Part shown: in pieces, positions 1 through 5,221 of the stretch | Position numbering within the stretch: the stretch's first letter is position 1 | How the letters are laid out: each line of letters begins with the position of its first letter | From: an uncultured Gammaproteobacteria bacterium | Lineage (GTDB): Bacteria; Pseudomonadota; Gammaproteobacteria; Steroidobacterales; GCA-2729495 | Direction of reading: 5' to 3' | DNA length: 5,760 nucleotides | NCBI GenBank assembly: GCA_937958785.1 | Contig: CALGMY010000207.1 | Location: 1 to 5,760, forward strand | The notes under the pieces: generated by a model | Seen by the model: only the letters and a program-made list of their open reading frames with translations | Told to the model about the DNA's origin: nothing | The model's database searches: none | Made by a program: the position numbers and the translations under genes

Positions 1-63
1 GTTCGAGTGGGGCACGGCGACGCCGACCCGGGCCCGGGGGCCGTAATCCGGCTCGTCCGTCAT
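1..63 (-). CDS. Asp/Glu racemase-fold / maleate isomerase-like protein, N-terminal fragment
   Basis: Only the first 21 residues are present (MTDEPDYGPRARVGVAVPHSN); the gene runs off the left edge. The run ARVGVAVPHSN resembles the first beta strand and active-site loop of maleate cis-trans isomerase and related Asp/Glu racemase-superfamily enzymes, which typically read R-[IV]-G-x-[IL]-V-P-[SH]-[SN]-N near the N-terminus. The ATG at 63 is preferred because AAAGG lies 7 bases upstream of it. An in-frame ATG at 78 would overlap the stop of the regulator gene as ATGA, allowing translational coupling, but has a weaker Shine-Dalgarno. Either way the gene follows the NhaR-type regulator on the same strand with almost no gap, so the two are probably co-transcribed. 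The family call rests on very few residues and could be wrong. Confidence 0.45.
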   Translation of the reverse strand, partial: MTDEPDYGPRARVGVAVPHSN

Positions 64-74
64 CGGTTCGCCTT

Positions 75-980
75 TCATGGTTCGGCAAAGAGGCCGGCCC
101 GCGCGCCCTCGATGATCGCCACGAGGGCCGGGTGGCGCACGCGCTGTTCCATGGACAGCACGTAGAAGCGGGCATGGAGGCTGCTGGTGCGGCCCACCAC
201 CTGCAGGTCGTACTGGCCCATGATCTCCGCCTCGATGGCGGACGGCGCCGGAAAGACGCCGACCCCGCCCTGGGCGAAGAATTTCACTAGCGCACTGTCG
301 TCGAACTCGCCCGCGATGTTCGGCGTGATGCCCTGTTCCAGGAACCAGGCGTCCACCACCCGCCGGTTGGTGCTCCGGTGGGTCGGGAGGAGGAACGGGG
401 CCTGGTCCAGGCTGCGGGGGAACCCCTTGCGCAACCGGCGGGCCAGCGCCGGGGCCGCGAAGAAGGTGACGTCGCACTCGCCGAGCTGGTGGCTGACGGC
501 CCGCAGGCCCGTGTTGGCGGGCAGGGCGCTGGGCGACAGGACGAGGTCCAGCTTGCGGGCCACGAGCTCCGCGAGCAGGGTGCCGAGGCTGCCGGTGTGG
601 CAGATCACCTGGAAGGGCTGCTCGCCCTGCATGAGGGGCGCCACGATGCGCCAGGTAATGAGGTTGGGCACCACGTCGGACACGCCGATGGTGACCGTGC
701 GCCGCTCGCTGGGATTGGCCGCCTGGACGGCCCGGACCAGGTCCTGGCCGACGGCAAAGAGCCGGTCGGCGTACTCGAAGACGGTCCGGCCGAGTTCGGT
801 GGGCACCGCCCGGCGGCCCTGCTTCTGCAGCAGTGCGCCGCCGAAGTCCCGTTCCAGCAGCTTGATCTGGCCGCTGATCGTCTGGGGCGTGATGTTCAGG
901 CTCTCGGCCGCCCGCGCGACGCCCCCCTCCTGGACGGTGGTCCAGAAGTAGAGCAGGTGGCTGTAGTTGGGGTGGCGCAC
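75..980 (-). CDS. nhaR: NhaR-type LysR family transcriptional regulator
   Basis: A DNA-binding regulator of 301 aa, the same length as E. coli NhaR. The N-terminal winged helix-turn-helix (about residues 5-62) contains NYSHLLYFW, EGGVARAAESL and TPQTISGQIKLLE. These match the NhaR signature (NYNHLYYFW, EGSV, TPQTITGQIKALE) more closely than generic LysR proteins. Residues 90-300 form the periplasmic-binding-protein-like effector domain, with the NhaR-like stretch GEFDDSALVKFFAQGG. The start is a GTG at 980; the reading frame stays open much further upstream but the extra residues do not look like LysR protein. No clear Shine-Dalgarno precedes this GTG. In E. coli NhaR activates the Na+/H+ antiporter gene nhaA, but no antiporter is visible here. 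The partner is an isomerase-like gene downstream, with a cupin unit divergent, so the regulon and inducer probably differ. The subfamily call is firm; the Na+ role is not implied. Confidence 0.9.
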   Translation of the reverse strand: MRHPNYSHLLYFWTTVQEGGVARAAESLNITPQTISGQIKLLERDFGGALLQKQGRRAVPTELGRTVFEYADRLFAVGQDLVRAVQAANPSERRTVTIGVSDVVPNLITWRIVAPLMQGEQPFQVICHTGSLGTLLAELVARKLDLVLSPSALPANTGLRAVSHQLGECDVTFFAAPALARRLRKGFPRSLDQAPFLLPTHRSTNRRVVDAWFLEQGITPNIAGEFDDSALVKFFAQGGVGVFPAPSAIEAEIMGQYDLQVVGRTSSLHARFYVLSMEQRVRHPALVAIIEGARAGLFAEP

Positions 981-993
981 GACCGGCTGATAG

Positions 994-1027
994 TTCGGGA
1001 AAACCGAAGTGTTTATACGAAATAAAC
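994..1027. promoter_or_regulatory. Two adjacent inverted repeats, candidate LysR operator
   Basis: Two dyads sit side by side between the divergent genes. The first is TTCGG-N5-CCGAA (994-1008). The second is GTTTAT-N5-ATAAAC (1011-1027), which holds a centred T-N11-A (T1013 to A1025), the generic LysR-family recognition pattern. The second dyad is AT-rich within GC-rich DNA and lies just upstream of a possible rightward promoter, where an activator of this family normally binds. It also lies 31 bp from the regulator's own start, which would permit autoregulation. Binding by the adjacent NhaR-type protein is inferred. Confidence 0.5.
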
Positions 1028-1030
1028 GCC

Positions 1031-1058
1031 TTGTCCGCAACCGGGCAACGGCTAGGCT
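1031..1058 (+). promoter_or_regulatory. Possible sigma70-type promoter for the small-protein/cupin unit
   Basis: TTGTCC at 1031-1036 and TAGGCT at 1053-1058 are separated by 16 bp. The expected transcription start near 1065 would leave a leader of roughly 28 bases containing the Shine-Dalgarno AGGTGGAG (1077-1084). Both hexamers are imperfect, as expected for a promoter that needs an activator; the dyads at 994-1027 sit immediately upstream. This was assigned by eye. Confidence 0.35.
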
Positions 1059-1092
1059 GGGCTCCAGGCTACCTACAGGTGGAGTAACCCCA

Positions 1093-1362
1093 GTGGCAAA
1101 GAGAGTGCAGGACCAGAAGCCGGCGCGGCCGGCCGACGCCAAGGCGTGGCTCAAGGAGAACATCGCGGAGCAGAAGAAGCGCCACGCTGCCATCCAGAAG
1201 GAGATGAACGAGGACATCGCCGCCCAGCGCGAGAAGTGGTACGCGGAGTTCCTCCAGACCATCCAGACCAAGGGCTTCAACGTCACCGGCGACGTGCGGC
1301 GGGTCATCAAGCCGTCCGAGGTGCCGAAGAAGCCGAAGCGTCCCGACAAGGTTGTCTTCTGA
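1093..1362 (+). CDS. Small charged helical protein of unknown function (89 aa)
   Basis: I do not recognise this family. The start is a GTG at 1093, chosen because AGGTGGAG (1077-1084) lies 8 bases upstream. A longer frame from 1009 would cross the putative promoter and operator. Residues 15-60 are rich in K, E, Q, A and R with regularly spaced hydrophobics (W19, I24, I34, I42, W49, F53, I57) and should form one or two amphipathic helices, possibly a coiled coil. Residues 61-72 could form a short strand or turn (GFNVTGDVRRVI). The tail (73-89) is rich in Lys and Pro and ends KVVF. There is no signal peptide or membrane segment, so it is probably cytosolic. The stop lies 16 bp before the cupin ATG, so both are very likely one operon and the protein may be a partner subunit of the cupin. 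That role is inference. Confidence 0.75.
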   Translation: MAKRVQDQKPARPADAKAWLKENIAEQKKRHAAIQKEMNEDIAAQREKWYAEFLQTIQTKGFNVTGDVRRVIKPSEVPKKPKRPDKVVF

Positions 1363-1378
1363 ACGAGGTATAGATTTC

Positions 1379-2314
1379 ATGGCCAGACCACATATCGAGC
1401 CCTATGTCGAACTCGACACCCCGTACAAGAAGTTCGACGTCAAGGGCTTCAAGGGCAGCTCCTACAAGGTGCTGTCCCTCGACACCGACACCGGCGCCTG
1501 CACGCTCAAGGTGCGCTTCGACGGCGGCTACAAGCGCAAGCCCGGCCTGTCGTACTCCGACATGGAGATCTTCGTCCTCAACGGCAAGCTGAAGGTCGGC
1601 AAGCAGACCTGGGTGGAAGGCCACTACGCCTTCGTCCCGGCCGGCACCGCGCTCGGCGCCATCGAGGTGCCCCAGGGTGCCGAAGCGATCGTCATGTTCA
1701 ACGACTCGGAGCCCGGTTTCGTCGAGTCGGGCCGCGACCACCCGCTGACGCTGTCCGAGGCCTACACCTCGGTCAACAGCTACGAGGACCGTCCCTGGGG
1801 CCCGGGTAACCTGGTCTCACCGTCGGTGGCCTCCGGCTGCATGATCAAGGTGCTGCACTACGACCCGATCACCGAGGCGCTGAGCTTCCTGTACTGCATG
1901 ACGCCCCAGTTCTCCCAGGACAACATCTCGTACCACGACAGTGCCGAGGAGTCGTACCACATCTGGGGCACGTCCTGGATGATGCAGTTCGGCGAGCTGC
2001 CCACCGGCGGCTACTTCTGGCGGCCGCCCTACATCAACCACGGCGCCTTCAAGTGCAAGTACGGCACCATCGCCTTCGGGCGCACCGACTCGGTGCTGTT
2101 CAATTACTTCCACTTCAATCCGTGGACCAACCCGGACGAGAACAAGCGGCGTGCCGCGGCGTTCCTGTACCGGAAGCGCCCCCAGCTCTACAACTGGGTC
2201 GAATCCGACGGCCACAACCATCCGCACGGGCCGCCGGACTTCGAGAACCCCGACTACGTGGACGATCCGCAGGTGCGGATGCTCCACGGCAAGCAGGTCG
2301 GCAGCAAGCGTTAA
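1379..2314 (+). CDS. Two-domain cupin protein (bicupin, DUF4437-like)
   Basis: A 311-aa protein with two cupin beta-barrels. The first (about 40-110) has the cupin layout around E63-IFVLNG-K and GHYAFVPAGT (81-90), but the usual HxH and the motif-2 His are absent, so it probably binds no metal. The second (about 150-245) has YHDSAEESYHIWG (185-197) and GGYFWRPPYINHGAF (210-224); H186, E190/E191, H194 and H221 are candidate metal ligands. The GGYFWRPP-x-x-x-HG stretch recalls DUF4437-type cupins, from memory. The C-terminal tail carries H279, H281 and H283 in a polar segment. The start is the ATG at 1379 with GAGG at 1365-1368; a TTG at 1352 is in frame but lies inside the preceding gene. It follows the 89-aa gene in one operon. 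A cytosolic metal-dependent enzyme is likely; the reaction is unknown. Confidence 0.85.
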   Translation: MARPHIEPYVELDTPYKKFDVKGFKGSSYKVLSLDTDTGACTLKVRFDGGYKRKPGLSYSDMEIFVLNGKLKVGKQTWVEGHYAFVPAGTALGAIEVPQGAEAIVMFNDSEPGFVESGRDHPLTLSEAYTSVNSYEDRPWGPGNLVSPSVASGCMIKVLHYDPITEALSFLYCMTPQFSQDNISYHDSAEESYHIWGTSWMMQFGELPTGGYFWRPPYINHGAFKCKYGTIAFGRTDSVLFNYFHFNPWTNPDENKRRAAAFLYRKRPQLYNWVESDGHNHPHGPPDFENPDYVDDPQVRMLHGKQVGSKR

Positions 2315-2321
2315 GGGAAAA

Positions 2322-2385
2322 AGGTACCGGACACTTAGTTATTTAGTTTTGGCTTCAAGACTAAATAACTAAGTGTCCGGTACCT
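2322..2385. repeat. Long near-perfect inverted repeat (hairpin, REP/MITE-like)
   Basis: Arms 2322-2347 and 2360-2385 are perfectly complementary over 26 bp. Inside them, T2348-G2359 can wobble-pair and 2349-2351 pairs with 2356-2358, leaving a loop of about four bases. The outer arm begins AGGTACCGGACAC and the inner part is AT-rich (TTAGTTATTTAGT). It lies between two convergent genes, 7 bp after the cupin stop and 30 bp before the end of the dehydrogenase gene. There is no T-tract on either side, so it is not a classical intrinsic terminator, although such a strong stem could still end or stabilise both transcripts. The TACCGGACAC core recurs at 5325 beside IS481 debris. A dispersed repeat mobilised by a transposase is likely. 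Confidence 0.85.
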
Positions 2386-2420
2386 GTCTTACCTCGGTAC
2401 CTCTCTTAGGCGCTCTTAGG
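2379..2420. repeat. Short tandem duplications at the dehydrogenase 3' end
   Basis: GGTACCTGTCTTA (2379-2391) and GGTACCTCTCTTA (2396-2408) match at 12 of 13 positions. CTCTTAGG occurs at 2403-2410 and again at 2413-2420, the second copy covering the dehydrogenase stop codon. This looks like small slippage or insertion-associated duplication at the edge of the hairpin element. Confidence 0.5.
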
Positions 2421-3180
2421 CGGCGGTGACGCCGCCGTCGACGCAGAGCACCTGCCCGGTGATGAAGGACGCGGCGTCCGAGAGCAGGAAGGCCACGGCC
2501 GCGGCCACTTCCTCCGGCCGGCCGTAGCGGCCGAGCGGGACGCTGGCCACCAGCGCCGCCGACCGGGCCGCGTCGGCCCGGGCCTCCGCCGTCATGGGGG
2601 TGGCGATCGGCCCCGGCGCCACCGCATTCACCCGCACGTTCCGCCCCGCCAGTTCGATGGCGAGCGCCTTCACGAGCCCGTTGAGTCCCGCCTTGGAGGC
2701 CGCGTAGGCCGCCGCCCGCGCATGGCCGACGATGCCGATCTGGCTCGAGAGCAGCACGATCGAGCCCTGGCCATCCCGGGCCATGGCCGCACCACACTCC
2801 CGGGCCACCTCGAAGGACGCGGTGAGGTTCACGTCGAGCACGGCCTGCCACTCGGCCAGCCCGGTCTCGAGCCCCGCCCGGTGGGCGAAGACGCCGGCCG
2901 AGCAGGCGACGCCGTCGAGGCCGCCGCCGAGGCTCGCGATCGCCTCCCGCGTCACGGCCGCGATGCCGGGCAGCTCGGCGAGGTCCGCCACGTGCACCCG
3001 CGCGGCCGCCACCAGGGGCAGCACGGTGTCCGTCTCGGCCCGGTCCCGGACCAGCACGGCGCAGTCCGCCCCGGCCGCGACCGCGCTCCGCAGCAGGGCG
3101 AGGCCGATGCCGGACGCGGCGCCAGTGATCAGCAGCCGGCGGCCCGCGAGGCCGGAGGGTAGTTGGACGCCGCTCAACAC
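2416..3180 (-). CDS. Short-chain dehydrogenase/reductase (SDR), FabG-like
   Basis: A classical SDR of 254 aa, an NAD(P)-dependent oxidoreductase with one Rossmann domain. Visible motifs are TGAASGIG (19-26) for the cofactor, D66 after the third strand, CSAG (93-96) in place of the usual NNAG, N118, S146 and Y159-x3-K163 as the catalytic tetrad, and NAVAPGPIATPM after the sixth strand. It ends FITGQVLCVDGG, typical of FabG-like SDRs. The substrate cannot be told. The start is uncertain: GTG at 3180 or TTG at 3177 gives a normal SDR N-terminus, but neither has a properly spaced Shine-Dalgarno. A TATAGT hexamer (3192-3187) sits 6 bases before the GTG, so the mRNA may be leaderless. The gene stands alone, convergent with the cupin operon and divergent from the carbamoyltransferase. 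It was not assigned to fatty-acid synthesis because no acyl-carrier genes are near. Confidence 0.88.
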   Translation of the reverse strand: MLSGVQLPSGLAGRRLLITGAASGIGLALLRSAVAAGADCAVLVRDRAETDTVLPLVAAARVHVADLAELPGIAAVTREAIASLGGGLDGVACSAGVFAHRAGLETGLAEWQAVLDVNLTASFEVARECGAAMARDGQGSIVLLSSQIGIVGHARAAAYAASKAGLNGLVKALAIELAGRNVRVNAVAPGPIATPMTAEARADAARSAALVASVPLGRYGRPEEVAAAVAFLLSDAASFITGQVLCVDGGVTAA

Positions 3181-3186
3181 CTCGCC

Positions 3187-3192
3187 ACTATA
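3187..3192 (-). promoter_or_regulatory. Possible -10 element of the SDR gene
   Basis: TATAGT on the minus strand, 6 bases before the candidate GTG start at 3180. No TTGACA-like hexamer is present at normal spacing upstream, so support is weak. If real, transcription would begin at or next to the start codon. Confidence 0.25.
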
Positions 3193-3212
3193 CGGCGGTC
3201 CCGGCCCCCGTG

Positions 3213-3228
3213 CCGCCCGCGCGGGCGG
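3213..3228. promoter_or_regulatory. Perfect 16-bp palindrome in the SDR/carbamoyltransferase intergenic region
   Basis: CCGCCCGCGCGGGCGG is fully self-complementary. It overlaps the place where the -35 hexamer of the rightward promoter would fall and lies 33 bp upstream of the SDR start. It could be a shared operator. Because it consists only of G and C in a GC-rich genome, chance is a real alternative. Confidence 0.3.
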
Positions 3229-3231
3229 GAC

Positions 3232-3240
3232 TGGTATGAT
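3232..3240 (+). promoter_or_regulatory. Extended -10 promoter of the carbamoyltransferase gene
   Basis: TGGTATGAT fits the extended -10 pattern TG-N-TATAAT with one mismatch in the hexamer. There is no good -35, which extended -10 promoters can do without. The predicted start near 3247 gives a leader of about 26 bases before the ATG at 3273. That leader is too short for a pyrimidine-sensing attenuator. Confidence 0.5.
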
Positions 3241-3272
3241 TCGCGCCGCCCAGCAGCCCAGAAAGAACAACC

Positions 3273-4280
3273 ATGCCGGAGGCCGCCCCGCTGTTCCACG
3301 TGATCGATCCCCGGGTCTTCGACCGGGCCCAGCTGGACGACCTCTGCGACCTCACCACCCGCGTACGCCTCCTCGCCAAGCACCCGGAGGGAGCCCGCTT
3401 CCTGCTGGGCCTGCTGCCGGACCGGCGCGCGATGCTCTACTTCGTCCAGCCGTCGACCCGGACCTTCCTGTCCTTCAACAATGCCTGCCACGTGCTCGGC
3501 ATCCGTACCAGCGAGATCCGCGACCCGGCGACGTCGTCGGAAGTGAAGGGTGAGAGTTTCGAGGACAGCATCCGTACCTTCAGCTCCTACGTGGACGTCA
3601 TCGTGATGCGCACGCCGCGCTCCGGCGAGGCGGCCCGGGCGGCCGACCTGATGAACCGCATCCCGCGGCCCGTGCCGATCATCAATGCGGGCAGCGGCCA
3701 GGACCAGCACCCCACCCAGGCCCTGCTCGACATCTACACGCTGGACCGCAGCTTCGAGGAACAGGGTGGCATCGATGGCAAGGTGATCGGCCTCATGGGG
3801 GACCTGAAGCGGGGCCGCACCGTCCGCTCCCTGTGCTACCTGATGAAGAACTACCGCAACGTGCGCCTCGTGCTGATCGCCCCGGAGCAGTTCGCCCTGG
3901 AGCCCGACATCAAGGCGCACCTTGAGGAGCACGGCATCCCGTTCACCGACGGCGCGAAGCTCGCGACCGTGCTCCCGGAGCTGGATGCCATCTATGTCAC
4001 CCGCATGCAGTCCGAGTGGGACACCGACGGCGAGACGGGCCGGGTGAACTACGCGGACTACAGCATCACCGCCCACAACCTGGACCGCATGAAGCCCTCG
4101 GCCGTCATCATGCACCCGCTGCCCCGGGGGCCGGAGATCGCGCCTGCCGTGGACGACGACCCGCGGGCCGTCTACTGGCGCCAGGAGCGCAACGGCATGT
4201 GGATGCGGGTGGCGATCCTGCTCAAGATCTTCCGCGCGGACGGCGTGGTCCGCGAGTTCGACGTTTCCGGCCTCACCTGA
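3273..4280 (+). CDS. pyrB: Aspartate carbamoyltransferase catalytic chain
   Basis: Catalyses carbamoyl phosphate + L-aspartate to N-carbamoyl-L-aspartate, the first committed step of pyrimidine synthesis, in the cytosol. The 335-aa protein has the carbamoyl-phosphate loop PSTRTFLSF (60-68), the lysine loop SSEVKGESFEDS with K92, YVDVIVMRTP with R113, and QHPTQALLDIYT (145-156). In the aspartate domain it has GDLKRGRTVRSL (176-187), TRMQSEW with R244 (the position of E. coli R229) and HPLPRG (281-286). All main catalytic positions are kept, so it should be active. It is somewhat longer than the E. coli chain (about 310 aa), partly through an insertion near 250-262. The ATG at 3273 has only a weak purine-rich tract (GAAAGAA) upstream. 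No regulatory chain or dihydroorotase lies beside it. Aspartate rather than ornithine is favoured by the DLKRGRTVRSL and HPLPRG motifs. Confidence 0.93.
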   Translation: MPEAAPLFHVIDPRVFDRAQLDDLCDLTTRVRLLAKHPEGARFLLGLLPDRRAMLYFVQPSTRTFLSFNNACHVLGIRTSEIRDPATSSEVKGESFEDSIRTFSSYVDVIVMRTPRSGEAARAADLMNRIPRPVPIINAGSGQDQHPTQALLDIYTLDRSFEEQGGIDGKVIGLMGDLKRGRTVRSLCYLMKNYRNVRLVLIAPEQFALEPDIKAHLEEHGIPFTDGAKLATVLPELDAIYVTRMQSEWDTDGETGRVNYADYSITAHNLDRMKPSAVIMHPLPRGPEIAPAVDDDPRAVYWRQERNGMWMRVAILLKIFRADGVVREFDVSGLT

Positions 4281-4312
4281 CCTGAACAACCCGACAGAAG
4301 GACCAGACTGCC

Positions 4313-4975
4313 ATGAAGCTCTACGGCGCCATCGCCTCACCCTACGTCGCCCGCGTGGTCATGTACGCGAAGATCAAGGGCATCGACCTGCCGCCGACGG
4401 ATGCGCCCGGCGGCAACATCAAGAGCCCCGAGTACCTGAAGCTGAATCCCATCGGCAAGATGCCGACCCTGGACGTGAACGGGCAGGGGATCGGCGAGTC
4501 GACGATCATCTGCGACTACCTGGAGGACGTGTATCCCCAGACCCCGGGGCTGCCGAAGGACCCGATCGACCGGGCGCGCTCCCGGCTCGTGGGCCGCATC
4601 GTCGACCTCTACATCGCGCCGGCCGCCGGCCCGCTGTTCCGCCAGATGAACCCGGCCACCCGGGATGCGGCGGCCGTCGAGAAGGCCGCCGCGGACCTCA
4701 CCAAGGCCTACGGCTACGTGGAGCACGCGATGGGCAGCGGCCCGTTCTGCGTGGGCGCCACGCCGACCTTCGGCGACTGCGCCCTGGGGCCGAGCACCCG
4801 CATGGTGAAGATCATGCTGGCCGCCGGTAACTTCGGCATCACCGACCCGACCGCCAGCGGCCGCCTCGCGACCTGGTGGAAGGCCATGGAGGCCCACCCC
4901 GACTGCGGCGCGGTGCTCACCGCCTACGGCACGGCCTTCGAGGGCTTCATGAAGATGATGGCCGCGCGGAAGTAA
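4313..4975 (+). CDS. Glutathione S-transferase family protein
   Basis: A 220-aa cytosolic GST-fold protein of normal family length. The N-terminal thioredoxin-like domain (1-75) begins MKLYGAIASPYVARV, placing S9 at the usual catalytic Ser/Cys position. It contains LNPIGKMPTL with the cis-proline P51, and the glutathione-binding pair E62-S63 in GESTIICDYLED. The all-helical C-terminal domain (about 85-215) carries the N-capping box T152-F-G-D155. Members conjugate glutathione to electrophiles, reduce peroxides or isomerise substrates; which applies here is not visible. The ATG at 4313 follows AGAAGGA (4296-4302). The gene starts 32 bp after the carbamoyltransferase stop with no terminator between, so the two are probably co-transcribed, though no shared pathway is evident. 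The REP-like hairpin at 4981 closes the unit. Confidence 0.9.
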   Translation: MKLYGAIASPYVARVVMYAKIKGIDLPPTDAPGGNIKSPEYLKLNPIGKMPTLDVNGQGIGESTIICDYLEDVYPQTPGLPKDPIDRARSRLVGRIVDLYIAPAAGPLFRQMNPATRDAAAVEKAAADLTKAYGYVEHAMGSGPFCVGATPTFGDCALGPSTRMVKIMLAAGNFGITDPTASGRLATWWKAMEAHPDCGAVLTAYGTAFEGFMKMMAARK

Positions 4976-4980
4976 CCTCC

Positions 4981-5037
4981 CGTAGGAGCGCGTTCACGCG
5001 CGACCGGAACCGGATCGCGCCTGAAGCCGCTCCTACG
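4981..5037. repeat. Inverted pair of REP-like repeats (BIME-like), possible terminator
   Basis: Two GTAGGAGCG-type repeats face each other. The outer arms CGTAGGAGCG (4981-4990) and CGCTCCTACG (5028-5037) are perfectly complementary. Inside them GCGCGA (4998-5003) pairs with TCGCGC (5015-5020), around a CCGGAACCGG centre. The left unit can alternatively fold alone as GCGCG-TTCA-CGCGC (4988-5001). This matches the GTAGGAGCG REP family known from Pseudomonas and Xanthomonadaceae and begins 5 bp after the GST stop. It likely acts as a 3'-end stabiliser or terminator. Confidence 0.8.
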
Positions 5038-5049
5038 TCACCTTGCCAT

Positions 5050-5110
5050 GCGCCCGTAGCTCAGCTGGATAGAGCATCAGGCTTCGAACCAGGAGATGCA
5101 TTATTCGAAT
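5050..5110 (+). pseudogene. tRNA-Arg(UCG) pseudogene with intact 5' half
   Basis: Bases 5050-5076 are identical to the first 27 bases of the intact tRNA-Arg at 5222, covering the 5' acceptor strand, the D-arm and base 26. The anticodon loop CTTCGAA (5082-5088) is also identical. The 5' anticodon strand is TCAGG where the intact gene has CCGCG, so this was a different gene copy, not a recent duplicate. The 3' strand (CCAGG) no longer pairs fully. The T-stem does not pair and no CGGGCGC acceptor strand follows, yet TTCGAAT (5104-5110) sits exactly at the T-loop register. It cannot make a functional tRNA. Confidence 0.75.
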
Positions 5111-5221
5111 GGCAATGTATTTGCATGTAAGACAATGAGTTATGAAATTCTTGGTAAGCCACCTAGCCGACGAGTTACCAATGAGTGACCGTTGTCGAAT
5201 GGCTCTCAAAAGAGCAATAGG
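5111..5221. other. AT-richer spacer between the two tRNA-Arg copies
   Basis: This stretch is clearly poorer in GC than its neighbours. It holds an inverted repeat TTGGTAA/TTACCAA (5151-5157, 5175-5181), a direct repeat CAATGAGT (5133-5140, 5179-5186) and a short hairpin GCTCT-CAAA-AGAGC (5202-5215). TCGAATGGC occurs at 5105-5113 and again at 5195-5203. A 30-codon frame beginning at 5096 stays open to a TGA at 5186-5188 but resembles no protein I know. It looks like foreign DNA left between the tRNA copies. Confidence 0.4.

Noticed and set aside
187..1025. Long plus-strand frames across the LysR gene
   Set aside because: They are shadows of the minus-strand LysR gene, with biased composition and no recognisable domains.
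981..1349. Extension of the LysR gene to an upstream start at 1349
   Set aside because: The added residues are low-complexity antisense of the 89-aa gene and cross the control region. The family N-terminus begins at the GTG at 980, giving the normal length of 301 aa.
2322..2390. Hairpin after the cupin gene as a standard Rho-independent terminator
   Set aside because: The stem is far longer than usual, AT-rich near the loop, and has no T-tract on either strand. A repeat element fits better, though it may still affect transcription.
3174..4340. Long minus-strand frame (388 aa) opposite the carbamoyltransferase
   Set aside because: It is rich in V, H, R, D and G with no motifs, as expected for the antisense of a GC-rich gene; the plus-strand protein has complete active-site motifs.
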